DNA from: Sphingobacterium nematocida
GTDB lineage: Bacteria > Bacteroidota > Bacteroidia > Sphingobacteriales > Sphingobacteriaceae
Reading direction: 5' to 3'
Length of the DNA: 63,440 nt
NCBI RefSeq assembly: GCF_900168125.1
Contig: NZ_FUZF01000025.1
Location: 1-63,440 of the forward strand
The notes below the pieces were generated by a model. That model was not told the origin of the DNA, ran no database searches, and saw only the letters and a list, made by a program, of their open reading frames with translations. Positions 43,960 to 53,357 of the stretch are shown here, piece after piece. Position 1 is the first letter of the stretch; the number at the start of each line of letters is the position of its first letter. A program made the position numbers and the translations under genes.

Positions 43960-45693
43960 CTATTTCAAAAATTCCAACTCAAATTTTGATAAGAAAGCCT
44001 GTCCCTCTAATACCCAAGTCTCATGAGGTTTCAAACCTAACCAATATAATACATTCGTAGCAATATCTAGATTTTGTACCAAGATAGCTTTCTCATTTAC
44101 AAAAGGTAGATTATTCGCCGAGACCTTGTATTGATATTTTCCTTGTAGCGGGATATTTGGCATGCCGACCACCTTATTCTTCAAAATACCACCTCCATCA
44201 TTCATAGGCCAGTACCCAATCACATTATTGATCTTTGGATCAGTCTCACTGACACCTATTCTGTTCGCATTCCTTTTGACTTCATCCTCTGTTAACGCAA
44301 CATTCCAGATATGTACATCCGCGATATGACAATCAAGGAATCCCCCTAAGAAAACATATGGTTGAAAACCAAATGTCAATGGTGAGGTAGATTTTATCTC
44401 ATTAATATTTAAGGCTCCTGTAGCTTCCGCTGCTTTAGCACCATTCACAAATAATTTGCTTATGACCACGCCATCTTTGGATTCAACAGTTGCAGAGATA
44501 TGACACCATTTATCATCGGTAGAAGCAGGTCCACCTGAGATTTCGAGCTTTTGAGCACCATCTGCACAATAAAAAACAACATTATTACCACTTCTAAAAA
44601 AAGACCACCCTGGAGTAGTTCCAGTTCTTCCAGTCACTTTACTTAAAAATGGAGGAACTGAATAAGACCAATTTCCCGAAGCATTTCGATTTACTTTAAT
44701 TTTTGCTTCAATAGTCAGCTGTCCTGTTCTAGCGACATTATATTGCTCTTCACCGGCAACTTCACTAACATTCCTCGCTCTCACCCCTTCAGTCGGGCCA
44801 CTTTCCTGACCATCGTAACCATAAAATTGAGGTGAACTAATAATCTCAGGAACTAGTTCTTCCTGTCCTAAGTCCATTTGTCCATACAGAGAAAATATAT
44901 TTCGCTCTTGAAAAGAATCGCCACCATACGATTTACCTACCCCGCCGTGATTTGAAGTCAGGATAATTAACCAATTTTCGTACGCTATATTTTCTCTGGT
45001 TTTCAACGCTTCGACAACAGCGCCCAAATAACCATCAACCCGTGACACGGCTTCTTCATATGTTGAAGATTCCATTGAAAACCCATTCTCTTTTCCTGCA
45101 TTCAATATATCTTTAAACTGCAATAACAAAAAGTCAGGATCAGTTTTTGCCAAAAGCGCTATTGCTTCATCTTTCACTTTTTCATCAGAGTCTACTAACA
45201 CATTATCATCGGCATCCATTAACAATACGTTTGCCACTCCCGGATCCTGAACTATAATAGATGTTCGTAATTTAGAATTTTGCTCCTCCATTCTATAGAT
45301 AAAACTCGGCGCAAAATTTGTCTCCCCATGCGGGTCATCTGAGGACGGTGCTGGAAGAAAACTCTCGTCCAGTACCAGATGTTTACTTGAAGAATACCCA
45401 GTCATCATCGTTGTCCAAGTTGCCGGGTCGGATGTATTTTCATCCGTAAGTGCTTCAAAAGAATACTTCCCTGTCTTCATGAGGGCTGAAATATTAGCAG
45501 GAATTTTTTTGCTCAATTCCTTTCCTACCAGTCCATCTAAAGATATCATCAACACCTTTCGTTGCACGCTCTTCTCGATTTCCTGTTCGTACTCCTCAAA
45601 CTTCGGCTCCGGATTAAAATATTTAGTACATCCGGAAAGTCCGAGGACAAGAACAAAGGCAAAAGATATAATACTTAAATTTTTCTTCTTCAT
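43960..45693 (-). CDS. Alkaline-phosphatase-like/LamG (DUF4983-type) lipoprotein, copy 2
   Basis: A 577-residue lipoprotein (Cys about 22). Residues about 45-310 resemble the alkaline phosphatase/phosphodiesterase superfamily: MISLDGLVGKEL (Asp about 53), DPATWTTMMTGYSSSKHLV in the nucleophile region and LTSNHGGVGKSYG near the second metal site. Usual SDHG is SNHG here, and the D-x3-H metal motif is not evident, so activity is doubtful. Residues about 325-490 form a LamG-like concanavalin fold (LTIEAKIKVN; GGFLDCHIADVHIWN). The C-terminus has the WLGLKPHETWVLEGQAF ending I associate with DUF4983. It is probably surface-exposed. Confidence 0.75.
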   Translation of the reverse strand: MKKKNLSIISFAFVLVLGLSGCTKYFNPEPKFEEYEQEIEKSVQRKVLMISLDGLVGKELSKKIPANISALMKTGKYSFEALTDENTSDPATWTTMMTGYSSSKHLVLDESFLPAPSSDDPHGETNFAPSFIYRMEEQNSKLRTSIIVQDPGVANVLLMDADDNVLVDSDEKVKDEAIALLAKTDPDFLLLQFKDILNAGKENGFSMESSTYEEAVSRVDGYLGAVVEALKTRENIAYENWLIILTSNHGGVGKSYGGDSFQERNIFSLYGQMDLGQEELVPEIISSPQFYGYDGQESGPTEGVRARNVSEVAGEEQYNVARTGQLTIEAKIKVNRNASGNWSYSVPPFLSKVTGRTGTTPGWSFFRSGNNVVFYCADGAQKLEISGGPASTDDKWCHISATVESKDGVVISKLFVNGAKAAEATGALNINEIKSTSPLTFGFQPYVFLGGFLDCHIADVHIWNVALTEDEVKRNANRIGVSETDPKINNVIGYWPMNDGGGILKNKVVGMPNIPLQGKYQYKVSANNLPFVNEKAILVQNLDIATNVLYWLGLKPHETWVLEGQAFLSKFELEFLK

Positions 45694-45702
45694 AACTTAT
45701 AA

Positions 45703-47730
45703 TTAATTAACATCATAAAACGCACCAGCTTCTGCAACGCCGACAAAATGACTATTATTTTGATTCATACCTTCGAAGATGTACCGGAATGACTTATAAA
45801 ATTTAGACTGTTTCAACACAAACTCTACACGTTTCACTCGGTTTTCTGCACCCGTTGGTAGCGGTGAAGACAACAATGTTGTTCCCGGTTTCAAGTCAGC
45901 ATCGGTCAATGTCGTGTACGTGATTCCGTCTGTACTCGCCTGAATCTTTATCCGTGCTGGGATATTCGCACCGGCTTGTCTTGCGATGATATAAAATCCT
46001 TTCATTTCCTCTGGACTCGTAAGTGTAAATGTCAATTGATGTGGCGGTTCATTGGCCGTATTACTCATCCAGAAACTCTGCAGGTTGCCATCCAATAAGA
46101 ATTTAGCAGCTCCACCCAAAGCCCCCTCTCCTGTGGCCTCACTCGATGCCGTTACGGTCCAGTCTTCTCTTTCCAGGTCATATTTTGAAGGCAACACATC
46201 ATTACCGCCCGTCTTTGTCAATGGATCATATGTCCAGTATGTCTTATCGATAGGCGAATACTTTGCAGACATCTCCCGACGCGCCAATGCACTGATCTGC
46301 ACACCCCAGGCCTTGCAGAAGCGCTGCCAGTCCTTACCCGTAAAGTCACACAGGTTACGGTAGAAGAAATCCCGCTTAGCTTCGTCCAAAGCGAAAGAGA
46401 AATCCGTATTCCTGGCATTTCTATAGAGATAAGGCATGAAATCCCAACCCGATTCGCCATTTTTACCCTTAGCTTGATCAAAAATCTGTAAAAACAAAAG
46501 AATCTTAACAAAAGGGTGGTTGCCCGTAGACGTCTCAGAATCTGTTATAATATTTTTTGTACCCGCTTTCTGTGTATACACCAATCCATCATCAAAAGCG
46601 CCTCTGATAGCCGGGTGGTTCGCTATAGCCAGTCGCTGTAGACGATGAGCGGCCTTCCATATAAACAGGTTATTGGTCGTTTCGCCAAGCCCATTCCAGC
46701 TCCATGTTCCACCTTGTTGATAATTGTGTCCAACTTCATGGAAAGCACCCCAGCTCACTTCTTCCAGATTATTCGGATTCAAGATATAATCCCTGTCCAC
46801 AAACATAAAAAACCAATGTTTGTTCAACTGCGCCATCCAAGGATACCCACTATGCGCAGCTACACCATCGGGCAGCTGTATCTCCAACACACCTCTTTCC
46901 GCCAGATCGGGGTACCTGTTTTTTACGTCTGTCGTATTCGGATCCAGTCCCATCCAATCGTAGAAATCCTTTTCATAAATTTCATTCCACTCGGTCAGCG
47001 CTAACTCTACACGCGAGGCCTCTGCTCGGTGATTCAACACCATAGCCCGGGGTATACTAAAAACAACACGTTTCGAGCGGACCTCAATCCAAGGCACAGC
47101 CGTTGCTTCTACTTCCGCCAGCCAGTCTGTTACATTGGATTCCCCCAGTATAAAATCCGGAGATTTTACGGCCCCGTCAAACTTAAGACTAACTGGAGTC
47201 GGCCTTGAATTATTCGTTATAATCCATATTGTCCCGCCATACAGGTTCTTAACATAGTTTATCCCCGGAAAAAGCTCCTTACGCGTAAATATCAACGGGT
47301 CGCGGCGGCGCGGGTCCATCGATGACAGGTTGTTGGTATGTACGCCTACCTGCACAGTTAGTCCGATTATACCGGCAGGCACTATAATTTTGATGTTTTC
47401 TCCGGCAGGTGCATACAATCCTGTACTAAATACAGGTCGTGGTACGACACTAACCTTAAGATCATTAGCCGTGACATTCGCATAATTCATATTGATAGTG
47501 ATCGTCGTATCTTTAATACGACCAACATTATCTCCGACCAAACCCGGAAAAATACGAGCCCGGTGATACAAACTTTTATCGGCAACATACATCGTCGTAT
47601 CAGTCTCTATTGCTGATGGATCCTTATCCCCATCCTGATAACCGTCCGCAAAATCGTAGCCATATTTACCACAAGACAACAGTGATAACAGCGATGCGAA
47701 AACTAGTAAGGATTTAAAATTTCTTTTCAT
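45703..47730 (-). CDS. M60 family (enhancin/mucinase-like) metallopeptidase lipoprotein
   Basis: A 675-residue lipoprotein (SLLSCGKYG, Cys about 20) with an N-terminal beta region (about 45-140) and a peptidase M60 domain (about 145-500). The zinc motif HEVGH is at residues 331-335, and the downstream Glu is about 350 (NGLGET), matching HExxH-x(8,28)-E. A C-terminal discoidin-like domain (about 530-670) carries EDWTVTASSEATGEGALG and FLLDGNLQSFWMS. Characterised M60 proteins, for example BT4244 of Bacteroides, cut mucin-type O-glycoproteins. All catalytic residues appear intact. This is the only clearly active enzyme in the Sus-like locus. Confidence 0.88.
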   Translation of the reverse strand: MKRNFKSLLVFASLLSLLSCGKYGYDFADGYQDGDKDPSAIETDTTMYVADKSLYHRARIFPGLVGDNVGRIKDTTITINMNYANVTANDLKVSVVPRPVFSTGLYAPAGENIKIIVPAGIIGLTVQVGVHTNNLSSMDPRRRDPLIFTRKELFPGINYVKNLYGGTIWIITNNSRPTPVSLKFDGAVKSPDFILGESNVTDWLAEVEATAVPWIEVRSKRVVFSIPRAMVLNHRAEASRVELALTEWNEIYEKDFYDWMGLDPNTTDVKNRYPDLAERGVLEIQLPDGVAAHSGYPWMAQLNKHWFFMFVDRDYILNPNNLEEVSWGAFHEVGHNYQQGGTWSWNGLGETTNNLFIWKAAHRLQRLAIANHPAIRGAFDDGLVYTQKAGTKNIITDSETSTGNHPFVKILLFLQIFDQAKGKNGESGWDFMPYLYRNARNTDFSFALDEAKRDFFYRNLCDFTGKDWQRFCKAWGVQISALARREMSAKYSPIDKTYWTYDPLTKTGGNDVLPSKYDLEREDWTVTASSEATGEGALGGAAKFLLDGNLQSFWMSNTANEPPHQLTFTLTSPEEMKGFYIIARQAGANIPARIKIQASTDGITYTTLTDADLKPGTTLLSSPLPTGAENRVKRVEFVLKQSKFYKSFRYIFEGMNQNNSHFVGVAEAGAFYDVN

Positions 47731-47741
47731 AATTTCAAGTA

Positions 47742-49475
47742 TTATTCAGACGACACTACAAGTTTAGGAGTCCAGCTCTTTCCTTCCAATCCCCAAGACG
47801 ATTTAGGAACTATACCAAACCACTGATAGATAAAGAAAGGCAAATCTACCCCGTTAGGTACCAACCTATAAAATGAGTCCGTAATCTTTGGTTGGAAATA
47901 CGTCACGATATCACTGTAGGAAACCCAACTATATGCCCCAGTCAATGTCATATGGTTATTATGCCCAGACAGGTCGGTCAACGTCTTGGTACCTACATCA
48001 TCATAGCCTGGCCAGTAACCGATAAGGTTTCCTTTCTTAGCATGAGCATCATCTACCAAGCCAGCACCCGACCACTTCGCAACCTCGGCCTCAGTAAATG
48101 CCGTGTTGTATATCTGCAGATTAGCAAGTTGAAAATCAGCCCCCTCATTACCATCTGGTACCTTCTTACCGATTACCAAAGGCGCAGTATTGTTTAAGGA
48201 ATTGGCATTTACGCCATTTTTAGCGTTAAATACGCCATCTGTAAACACCTTTATCGTATCGGTGAGTCCTGATCGCCTTACCGTCACCGTAAAACTGTGC
48301 CACAGCCCGTCGTTCACTTGTTTGGTTCCAAACGTCTGATTGCTGATATTCGAATTCCAGCCTATTTTATTATTACCGTCGCGTACTTCCAAGAACAAAT
48401 TCCATCCGTTTCCACCAAAACCTTGGTCTCGCTTAGATAATATAATAGGGTAGTTGTGGCTGGTCGTTACATTAGACTTAAAAAAGAAGTTAATGGTGAA
48501 ATCTTGAGTTACAGTACCAAAATTATAAAGTGATGCATCTGTAAGTGTGGCGTTTACCTGATCCGCCCCATACGTGTAGCGAACAGCATTCCCGTCATAA
48601 GGGATCTCCGTAGAATTGGGTCTAGCCAACAAACCGCGCGTGAATTTAGGACTATAGAAATACGTTATCGTATTTCGTTCGTCGTCCCCGTAAGAGGTCT
48701 TATCGAGCCCGTCATTCACGACCTTGCCACCTATACTCGAGCTGATCACCACCAACCAGTCCTCCTGTGCATAGGAAGATCTACTCTTGATGGTACTTAT
48801 CAGTTCACCCAGAAAAGAATCGAACTTACCCAGCGCAGCCACATAGTCCGGATCATTGGCCTCAAACGAGTTATCAAGACCGACCTGGTAAGCGTCACTA
48901 TAATGAGTCACAATCAGACTGGCACTTCCACCCGAAAGCTCTTCCTTAGCCTTTGCATGAACAGCGTCGTCATTATCAGAAAGCACGTTGACGTCCGCAT
49001 CCTTCAATAAGGTTGTTGACAAGTCCGCATCGGACGTAAATGCCGCCGAACTGAAACTCGAATTTTTCGCGTTTATTCTGGACAACAAACTCGGGTACGC
49101 CTCAGTATTGACTACGGAAAGATCATCCCCTGTCACCAGATGTTTGTCATTGGTCACCCCCGTCAATAAGTTTGCCAGCCCCGATTCCTTTGTAAAAGCA
49201 TTCCCTTTAAAGTCGCCGAGTGCACCAAAGGAATGCAACGAATTTCTAGTTATGATTCTAATGTTAGGCAATTCCAACTGCTGTAATGCCTTACCTCTGA
49301 TCCCGTCTGCGATAACATACAACACCTTGGTTGATCCCGAATTATAATCCGGTTGTTCTCCAAATTCCTTCAATAGGTTTGGAAAATCCTTATTACACCC
49401 GGTAGACAAAAGCAGTACAATGATATACAGCAATGTCGGTAATCCAATAGATTTTAATTTATTTTTTGTTTCCAT
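47742..49475 (-). CDS. Alkaline-phosphatase-like/LamG (DUF4983-type) lipoprotein, copy 1
   Basis: A 577-residue lipoprotein (LLLSTGCNKD, Cys about 27), the same length and layout as the product of 43960-45693. The phosphatase-like region keeps YVIADGIRGKAL (Asp about 57), but the nucleophile region reads TKESGLANLLTGV and the second metal motif reads ISSSIGGKV with neither Asp nor His, so it looks catalytically dead. A LamG-like domain follows (about 320-490; DFTINFFFKSN, QLANLQIYNTAFTEAEV). The WFGIVPKSSWGLEGKSW ending parallels the other copy. It likely acts as a binding protein. The ATG at 49475 is preferred to a TTG three codons upstream. Confidence 0.75.
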   Translation of the reverse strand: METKNKLKSIGLPTLLYIIVLLLSTGCNKDFPNLLKEFGEQPDYNSGSTKVLYVIADGIRGKALQQLELPNIRIITRNSLHSFGALGDFKGNAFTKESGLANLLTGVTNDKHLVTGDDLSVVNTEAYPSLLSRINAKNSSFSSAAFTSDADLSTTLLKDADVNVLSDNDDAVHAKAKEELSGGSASLIVTHYSDAYQVGLDNSFEANDPDYVAALGKFDSFLGELISTIKSRSSYAQEDWLVVISSSIGGKVVNDGLDKTSYGDDERNTITYFYSPKFTRGLLARPNSTEIPYDGNAVRYTYGADQVNATLTDASLYNFGTVTQDFTINFFFKSNVTTSHNYPIILSKRDQGFGGNGWNLFLEVRDGNNKIGWNSNISNQTFGTKQVNDGLWHSFTVTVRRSGLTDTIKVFTDGVFNAKNGVNANSLNNTAPLVIGKKVPDGNEGADFQLANLQIYNTAFTEAEVAKWSGAGLVDDAHAKKGNLIGYWPGYDDVGTKTLTDLSGHNNHMTLTGAYSWVSYSDIVTYFQPKITDSFYRLVPNGVDLPFFIYQWFGIVPKSSWGLEGKSWTPKLVVSSE

Positions 49476-49493
49476 CTCTACCAAATTATGTTG

Positions 49494-51083
49494 TTAGTTC
49501 TTCAATTCTATTTTAACGATATTATTGGCCTGCTTCCCATCCACAGAAAAAATAAACCCACCAAGCAATATAGCCGGATTACCCAACGAAGAGGTCGTTT
49601 CAACCAAAGTCCTCGGGATACCAGAAAAAGTACCTAAATTATTATTCTCCTGTTTTGCAACACCGTTGGGTTCCAAAATCAAAATACCGCGTCTGCTCGC
49701 ATTATTGTACTTTAGAAATGACCCTGTCACCAATATACGTCCATTATTCAGCTTGTAAGCATAGTTCGGTGTTTCACCATCCAAATCACCGAACGTAAAG
49801 GTCTCATCTATCGCTCCTGAGTTATTTAATACCACCACTCCATTCGTAGGCTTGCCTCCGTAACTGGTAAAACTACCCGCCAACACCACTTTTCCATTTG
49901 TCGGATTGTGTGTGATAGAGGAAATCTCCTTATTCGATCCGCCTGCTGCTGTAAACGTCGGATCTACCTCCCCGTTTGGCTTTATACAGACGATATTAGC
50001 GGCCGGTGTTCCATTGTAGCTGTTAAACAATCCCGATATAACGATACGGCCATCGTTGAGCTGTACCGCTCCGGATACAACACCGTTTACACCAGCGTTG
50101 TTGATATTGAAGCTCGAGTCCAGCGATCCGTTTTCCTTCAGCTTAGCAACACTGTTTACTTTCGTATAGATATATCTTCTGACCTCACGAGACGAGTAGT
50201 TATAATCGATCTTCCAGTGCGATAGAAAAGAGCCGACTACATATACCCCATTATCCGGTGCAGGGAAAACATAGCTTACGCCGCCCAAAAAGCCTCCATT
50301 AAATGCCGAAACCGTGTCTATTCCGTTCAACGGCTTGTTCTCCGGGTCAGGATTGATAACGGGGACCACCATCGTATCCAGCAGCCCCTTATCTGTCAGC
50401 CGGGCTAACCCTCCTACATCACGCCTGTTAAACTCGGTTAAAAATCCGCCTACCATAAATTTTCCGTTGGGCAATTTTGTGATAGAACTAATTGTGCCCG
50501 TTGCCCGTCGTCCAAAATCCATCACCGTCGAAGATTGCCCCAAACTGTTGATAAAATGGATGCCCGAAATATAATTTGGAGCTGTTGCCTCATTTTCGAA
50601 GTTTGTAAATCCCCCCACAGCAATATGTCCGCCTGTGTTTGCCAACAACTGAGACACATAACTGTTAAATCCGTTCACGACTTTGTAGTCCGTATCCACA
50701 GACACATTTCCTTCTACCCCTATACGCGGACCTAAAAACATCTGTCCGTCCAAAACAACGGTGACAGTTCCCGAACTTACCTCCTGCGGAATGCGTATGT
50801 CTATAGTGGACTCCGTCAAGGCCACAACTTCGGCAGGCACTTCGTTGAGAAACACCTGAAATTTGCCTTCATAGACTTTCAACCCTCTTACGCCGACGGT
50901 TATAACCTCACCTGGCAACCCCGACATAGGATCTGGCTTGGTCGATGCAAACTTAACTCCCAACGCCTCTTTTCCTCCCTCATAGGGGTTAACTCCTATT
51001 TCTTCCTTTTGCGCACAACCTTGTACCAGCACCAATGCTAGCAGCAATACGCCTATAAATTTCGTGTATATCGATTGTTTCAT
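49494..51083 (-). CDS. DUF5008-like lipoprotein with IPT/TIG and delta-60 beta-propeller repeats
   Basis: A 529-residue lipoprotein (ALVLVQGCAQ, Cys about 23). Residues 42-125 form an IPT/TIG-type Ig-like domain (PMSGLPGEVITVGVRGLKV). From about 140 on there are five to six delta-60-type repeats, each G-x-I/V-x-V-x-G-x-F-x-x-Y-N-G (DGRIVISGLFNSYNGTPAAN; NGKVVLAGSFTSYGGKPTNG) ending D-x-T/S-F, a beta-propeller layout. The family name DUF5008 is assigned from memory of Sus-like loci. A surface ligand-binding role is inferred from its place beside the second SusC/SusD/fasciclin set. Confidence 0.78.
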   Translation of the reverse strand: MKQSIYTKFIGVLLLALVLVQGCAQKEEIGVNPYEGGKEALGVKFASTKPDPMSGLPGEVITVGVRGLKVYEGKFQVFLNEVPAEVVALTESTIDIRIPQEVSSGTVTVVLDGQMFLGPRIGVEGNVSVDTDYKVVNGFNSYVSQLLANTGGHIAVGGFTNFENEATAPNYISGIHFINSLGQSSTVMDFGRRATGTISSITKLPNGKFMVGGFLTEFNRRDVGGLARLTDKGLLDTMVVPVINPDPENKPLNGIDTVSAFNGGFLGGVSYVFPAPDNGVYVVGSFLSHWKIDYNYSSREVRRYIYTKVNSVAKLKENGSLDSSFNINNAGVNGVVSGAVQLNDGRIVISGLFNSYNGTPAANIVCIKPNGEVDPTFTAAGGSNKEISSITHNPTNGKVVLAGSFTSYGGKPTNGVVVLNNSGAIDETFTFGDLDGETPNYAYKLNNGRILVTGSFLKYNNASRRGILILEPNGVAKQENNNLGTFSGIPRTLVETTSSLGNPAILLGGFIFSVDGKQANNIVKIELKN

Positions 51084-51092
51084 TGTTCCTTT

Positions 51093-51800
51093 CTAATATG
51101 TAATCCCTTTACTCATGGCCGCACTCGTAAAATCGAAAGCTGAGAAGCCAAAACTGTGTGTCCGATATCTTAGCACATGCACTACGCCATTATTCGGTTG
51201 TATATCAGATGTAGCAACTGGCTCTCTAAAATCAATCAAAACCTGTCTGTATCCCGCGTACTTGATGATCTGCTCAACACCTGCGTTGTTTTTCGATGAC
51301 ACATCATTATAAAATGTACCTATCGTCGTCGGCTCCCCGCCGATCGATAAATAGATTTGTCCAGGGTACGTAAACATATCGTTGGTATCGATCTGTGGAT
51401 AATCCTTTAGCAGATAACGGTTCTTAAAGATATACCTGGAGAGAAATTTCTTCCACACCTCTGGAGAGACCTGTTTGAGATCCAACACCGTATCCTGAGC
51501 TCTGGCATACAATTGTAGGTTTAGCAACTCCATACTGTTATTAATACTCTCATTTGCAGGTGCAAAAAACGTAAGATTTTCATTGGGATCGTTCAGCAGT
51601 TCGCTATACCCAGCAAGATCGATTACCTTTACCAGCGAATCAAAGAGTTCGGGACGACTCTTCAAAAATTGAAGTATCGTGCCCTCGTATTTCGGGTTAT
51701 GTACTCCCCCATCTTCGTAATATTCCTTTTTACACGATGCAAACGCCATCAGGGAGATCATCACCGTAAAGAAAATATGTTTGATATTAAACTTTGCCAT
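51093..51800 (-). CDS. Fasciclin-domain lipoprotein, copy 2
   Basis: A 235-residue lipoprotein (LMAFASCKKE, Cys about 23). It consists of a FAS1-like domain: YEGTILQFLKSRPELFDSLVKVI, the LTFFAPANESI H1-type motif, and NGVVHVLRYRTHSFGF, which corresponds to the FAS1 H2 region. Fasciclin domains usually mediate adhesion or protein contacts at the cell surface. It is a diverged paralogue of 57579-58256 and occupies the same position behind a SusD gene. The ATG at 51800 is chosen because it starts the signal peptide eleven bases after the SusD stop. Confidence 0.85.
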   Translation of the reverse strand: MAKFNIKHIFFTVMISLMAFASCKKEYYEDGGVHNPKYEGTILQFLKSRPELFDSLVKVIDLAGYSELLNDPNENLTFFAPANESINNSMELLNLQLYARAQDTVLDLKQVSPEVWKKFLSRYIFKNRYLLKDYPQIDTNDMFTYPGQIYLSIGGEPTTIGTFYNDVSSKNNAGVEQIIKYAGYRQVLIDFREPVATSDIQPNNGVVHVLRYRTHSFGFSAFDFTSAAMSKGITY

Positions 51801-51811
51801 TCGATTAAAAA

Positions 51812-53344
51812 TTAGTTCCAATAATTATTCAGCGTCATAAACGGATTGTTCACCAATGCCGCTCTATCAATAGGCCATGTCCATCCCCCTCTGTTAAAAG
51901 CGTCGACGGACATTGCTGCGCTCGTGTAGTCGGTATTCAGGATTTTCCGTGTACGTACCAGATCATAAAAGAAATGCCCCTCACCGATCAGTTCCCGCAC
52001 GCGTTCCCACCATATGAAATCCTTCAACTCCTCTCCTACTTCAGAAACAGCCAGTGTAGCCCCAGCTCTTTCCCGCACGATATTTACAATTGTTCTGGCC
52101 TCAGCATCTCTGTCAAGTTCAGCTAATGCTTCTGCCCGTAACAGAATCGGATCCACATACCGAAACACGACCTGATTATCATCTGGATTATAATCTTCTC
52201 CCTCTTCGTTGAAAACGTTTAAAAATTTCAAACATTGCATCATACCTGCCGTATTGTAAATATACTCGTCATACCAGATCTCCTTACGTCGATCCTGACC
52301 GCCCAACGGGTACAGCTCCTCCATAAACTTGCTATTGTAGTACAAGTACGAGCGCTGAATGGCTACATTCTTATTGGGATACCTCAAAAAGTAATCCGCG
52401 TATGGCGATGATATGGAGAATGTTTCGTTGTAGTTCAAGCTCTGTACGATCTCAAAAAGACCTTCGCGGGTACGTCCTTTAAAAATTTCTTTGGTACGTT
52501 CCAAAGGCAACAGTTCATACGAGTTTTCGTTTTCGTTCATGATTTCCTCGCCCAATGCTATTGTAGCCGTGTAGTAAGGCGATTTATCATTCGGTGTAAA
52601 TCCCGCTATCCACATATTCATGTGCATCATTAAAGTAATTGCGGCGCCACGCATTGCACGGTTTCCAACGATAGAAGGATCTTCGTATGTCCACGGTAGG
52701 TTTTTATAGTGAGCCTTCATATCTTCAAGACCGCTTTCCAGAACAGCCAGCATATTTGTTCTCCCGATGGCTTTACTATGATAAGCCTCCGTATAATAGG
52801 GCACATCCCCATAAAGACGAACCATAAAGAAGTAAGCCAGATTACGGAGAAATACCGCTTCTGCTTTATAACGCTCCACACTGCTCGCCGCAATAAGCCC
52901 CTCTTCCATATTATCCATCTCGTAGTACACAATATTGGCCGCCTGCACCATTTTGAAAAAATCATTCCATTTCGGAATTGCCGAAAAACCAAAGAAGCTA
53001 TACGTACTCCCGATTAACGCATTAAGATTATTCGTTTTCAAATCGGTAAGGTAATTCCGTCCTGACCCACTGGATTGAGACGTTCGCTCGATCGGTGCAC
53101 AACGGAAGTCGCCAGTAGCCGGAAAAAAGATACGGTGATTTCCTTCTCCGCCCACCGGCGTACCCATGGTCGCCAGTCGAAACGTTTTATAGATCCCCAC
53201 CATAAACTTGTCCACGTCAGATTCTGACTTCCAGTAGTTGTTTCCGGTTAGGTTGTCACTTGGAGAAACATTTAGAAAATCCTTTCCACAGGAAGTGAAA
53301 AGCAACGTTCCTAGTATTGATAAATTTATTAGTATTGCTCTCAT
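51812..53344 (-). CDS. SusD/RagB family nutrient-binding outer membrane lipoprotein, copy 2
   Basis: A 510-residue lipoprotein (LGTLLFTSCGKDFL). It has typical SusD features: the N-terminal LNVSPSDNLTGNNYWKSESD, TPR-like helices with RNLAYFFMVRLYGDVPYYTE, and the C-terminal RAEALAELDRDAEARTIVN and WWERVRELIGEGHFFYDLVR. SusD lids the paired SusC barrel and captures ligand at the surface. The ATG at 53344 is preferred; 53356 in the same frame would also give a signal peptide. The gap to the SusC stop is 13 nt. Confidence 0.93.
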   Translation of the reverse strand: MRAILINLSILGTLLFTSCGKDFLNVSPSDNLTGNNYWKSESDVDKFMVGIYKTFRLATMGTPVGGEGNHRIFFPATGDFRCAPIERTSQSSGSGRNYLTDLKTNNLNALIGSTYSFFGFSAIPKWNDFFKMVQAANIVYYEMDNMEEGLIAASSVERYKAEAVFLRNLAYFFMVRLYGDVPYYTEAYHSKAIGRTNMLAVLESGLEDMKAHYKNLPWTYEDPSIVGNRAMRGAAITLMMHMNMWIAGFTPNDKSPYYTATIALGEEIMNENENSYELLPLERTKEIFKGRTREGLFEIVQSLNYNETFSISSPYADYFLRYPNKNVAIQRSYLYYNSKFMEELYPLGGQDRRKEIWYDEYIYNTAGMMQCLKFLNVFNEEGEDYNPDDNQVVFRYVDPILLRAEALAELDRDAEARTIVNIVRERAGATLAVSEVGEELKDFIWWERVRELIGEGHFFYDLVRTRKILNTDYTSAAMSVDAFNRGGWTWPIDRAALVNNPFMTLNNYWN

Positions 53345-53357
53345 ATCAGATCTCATA

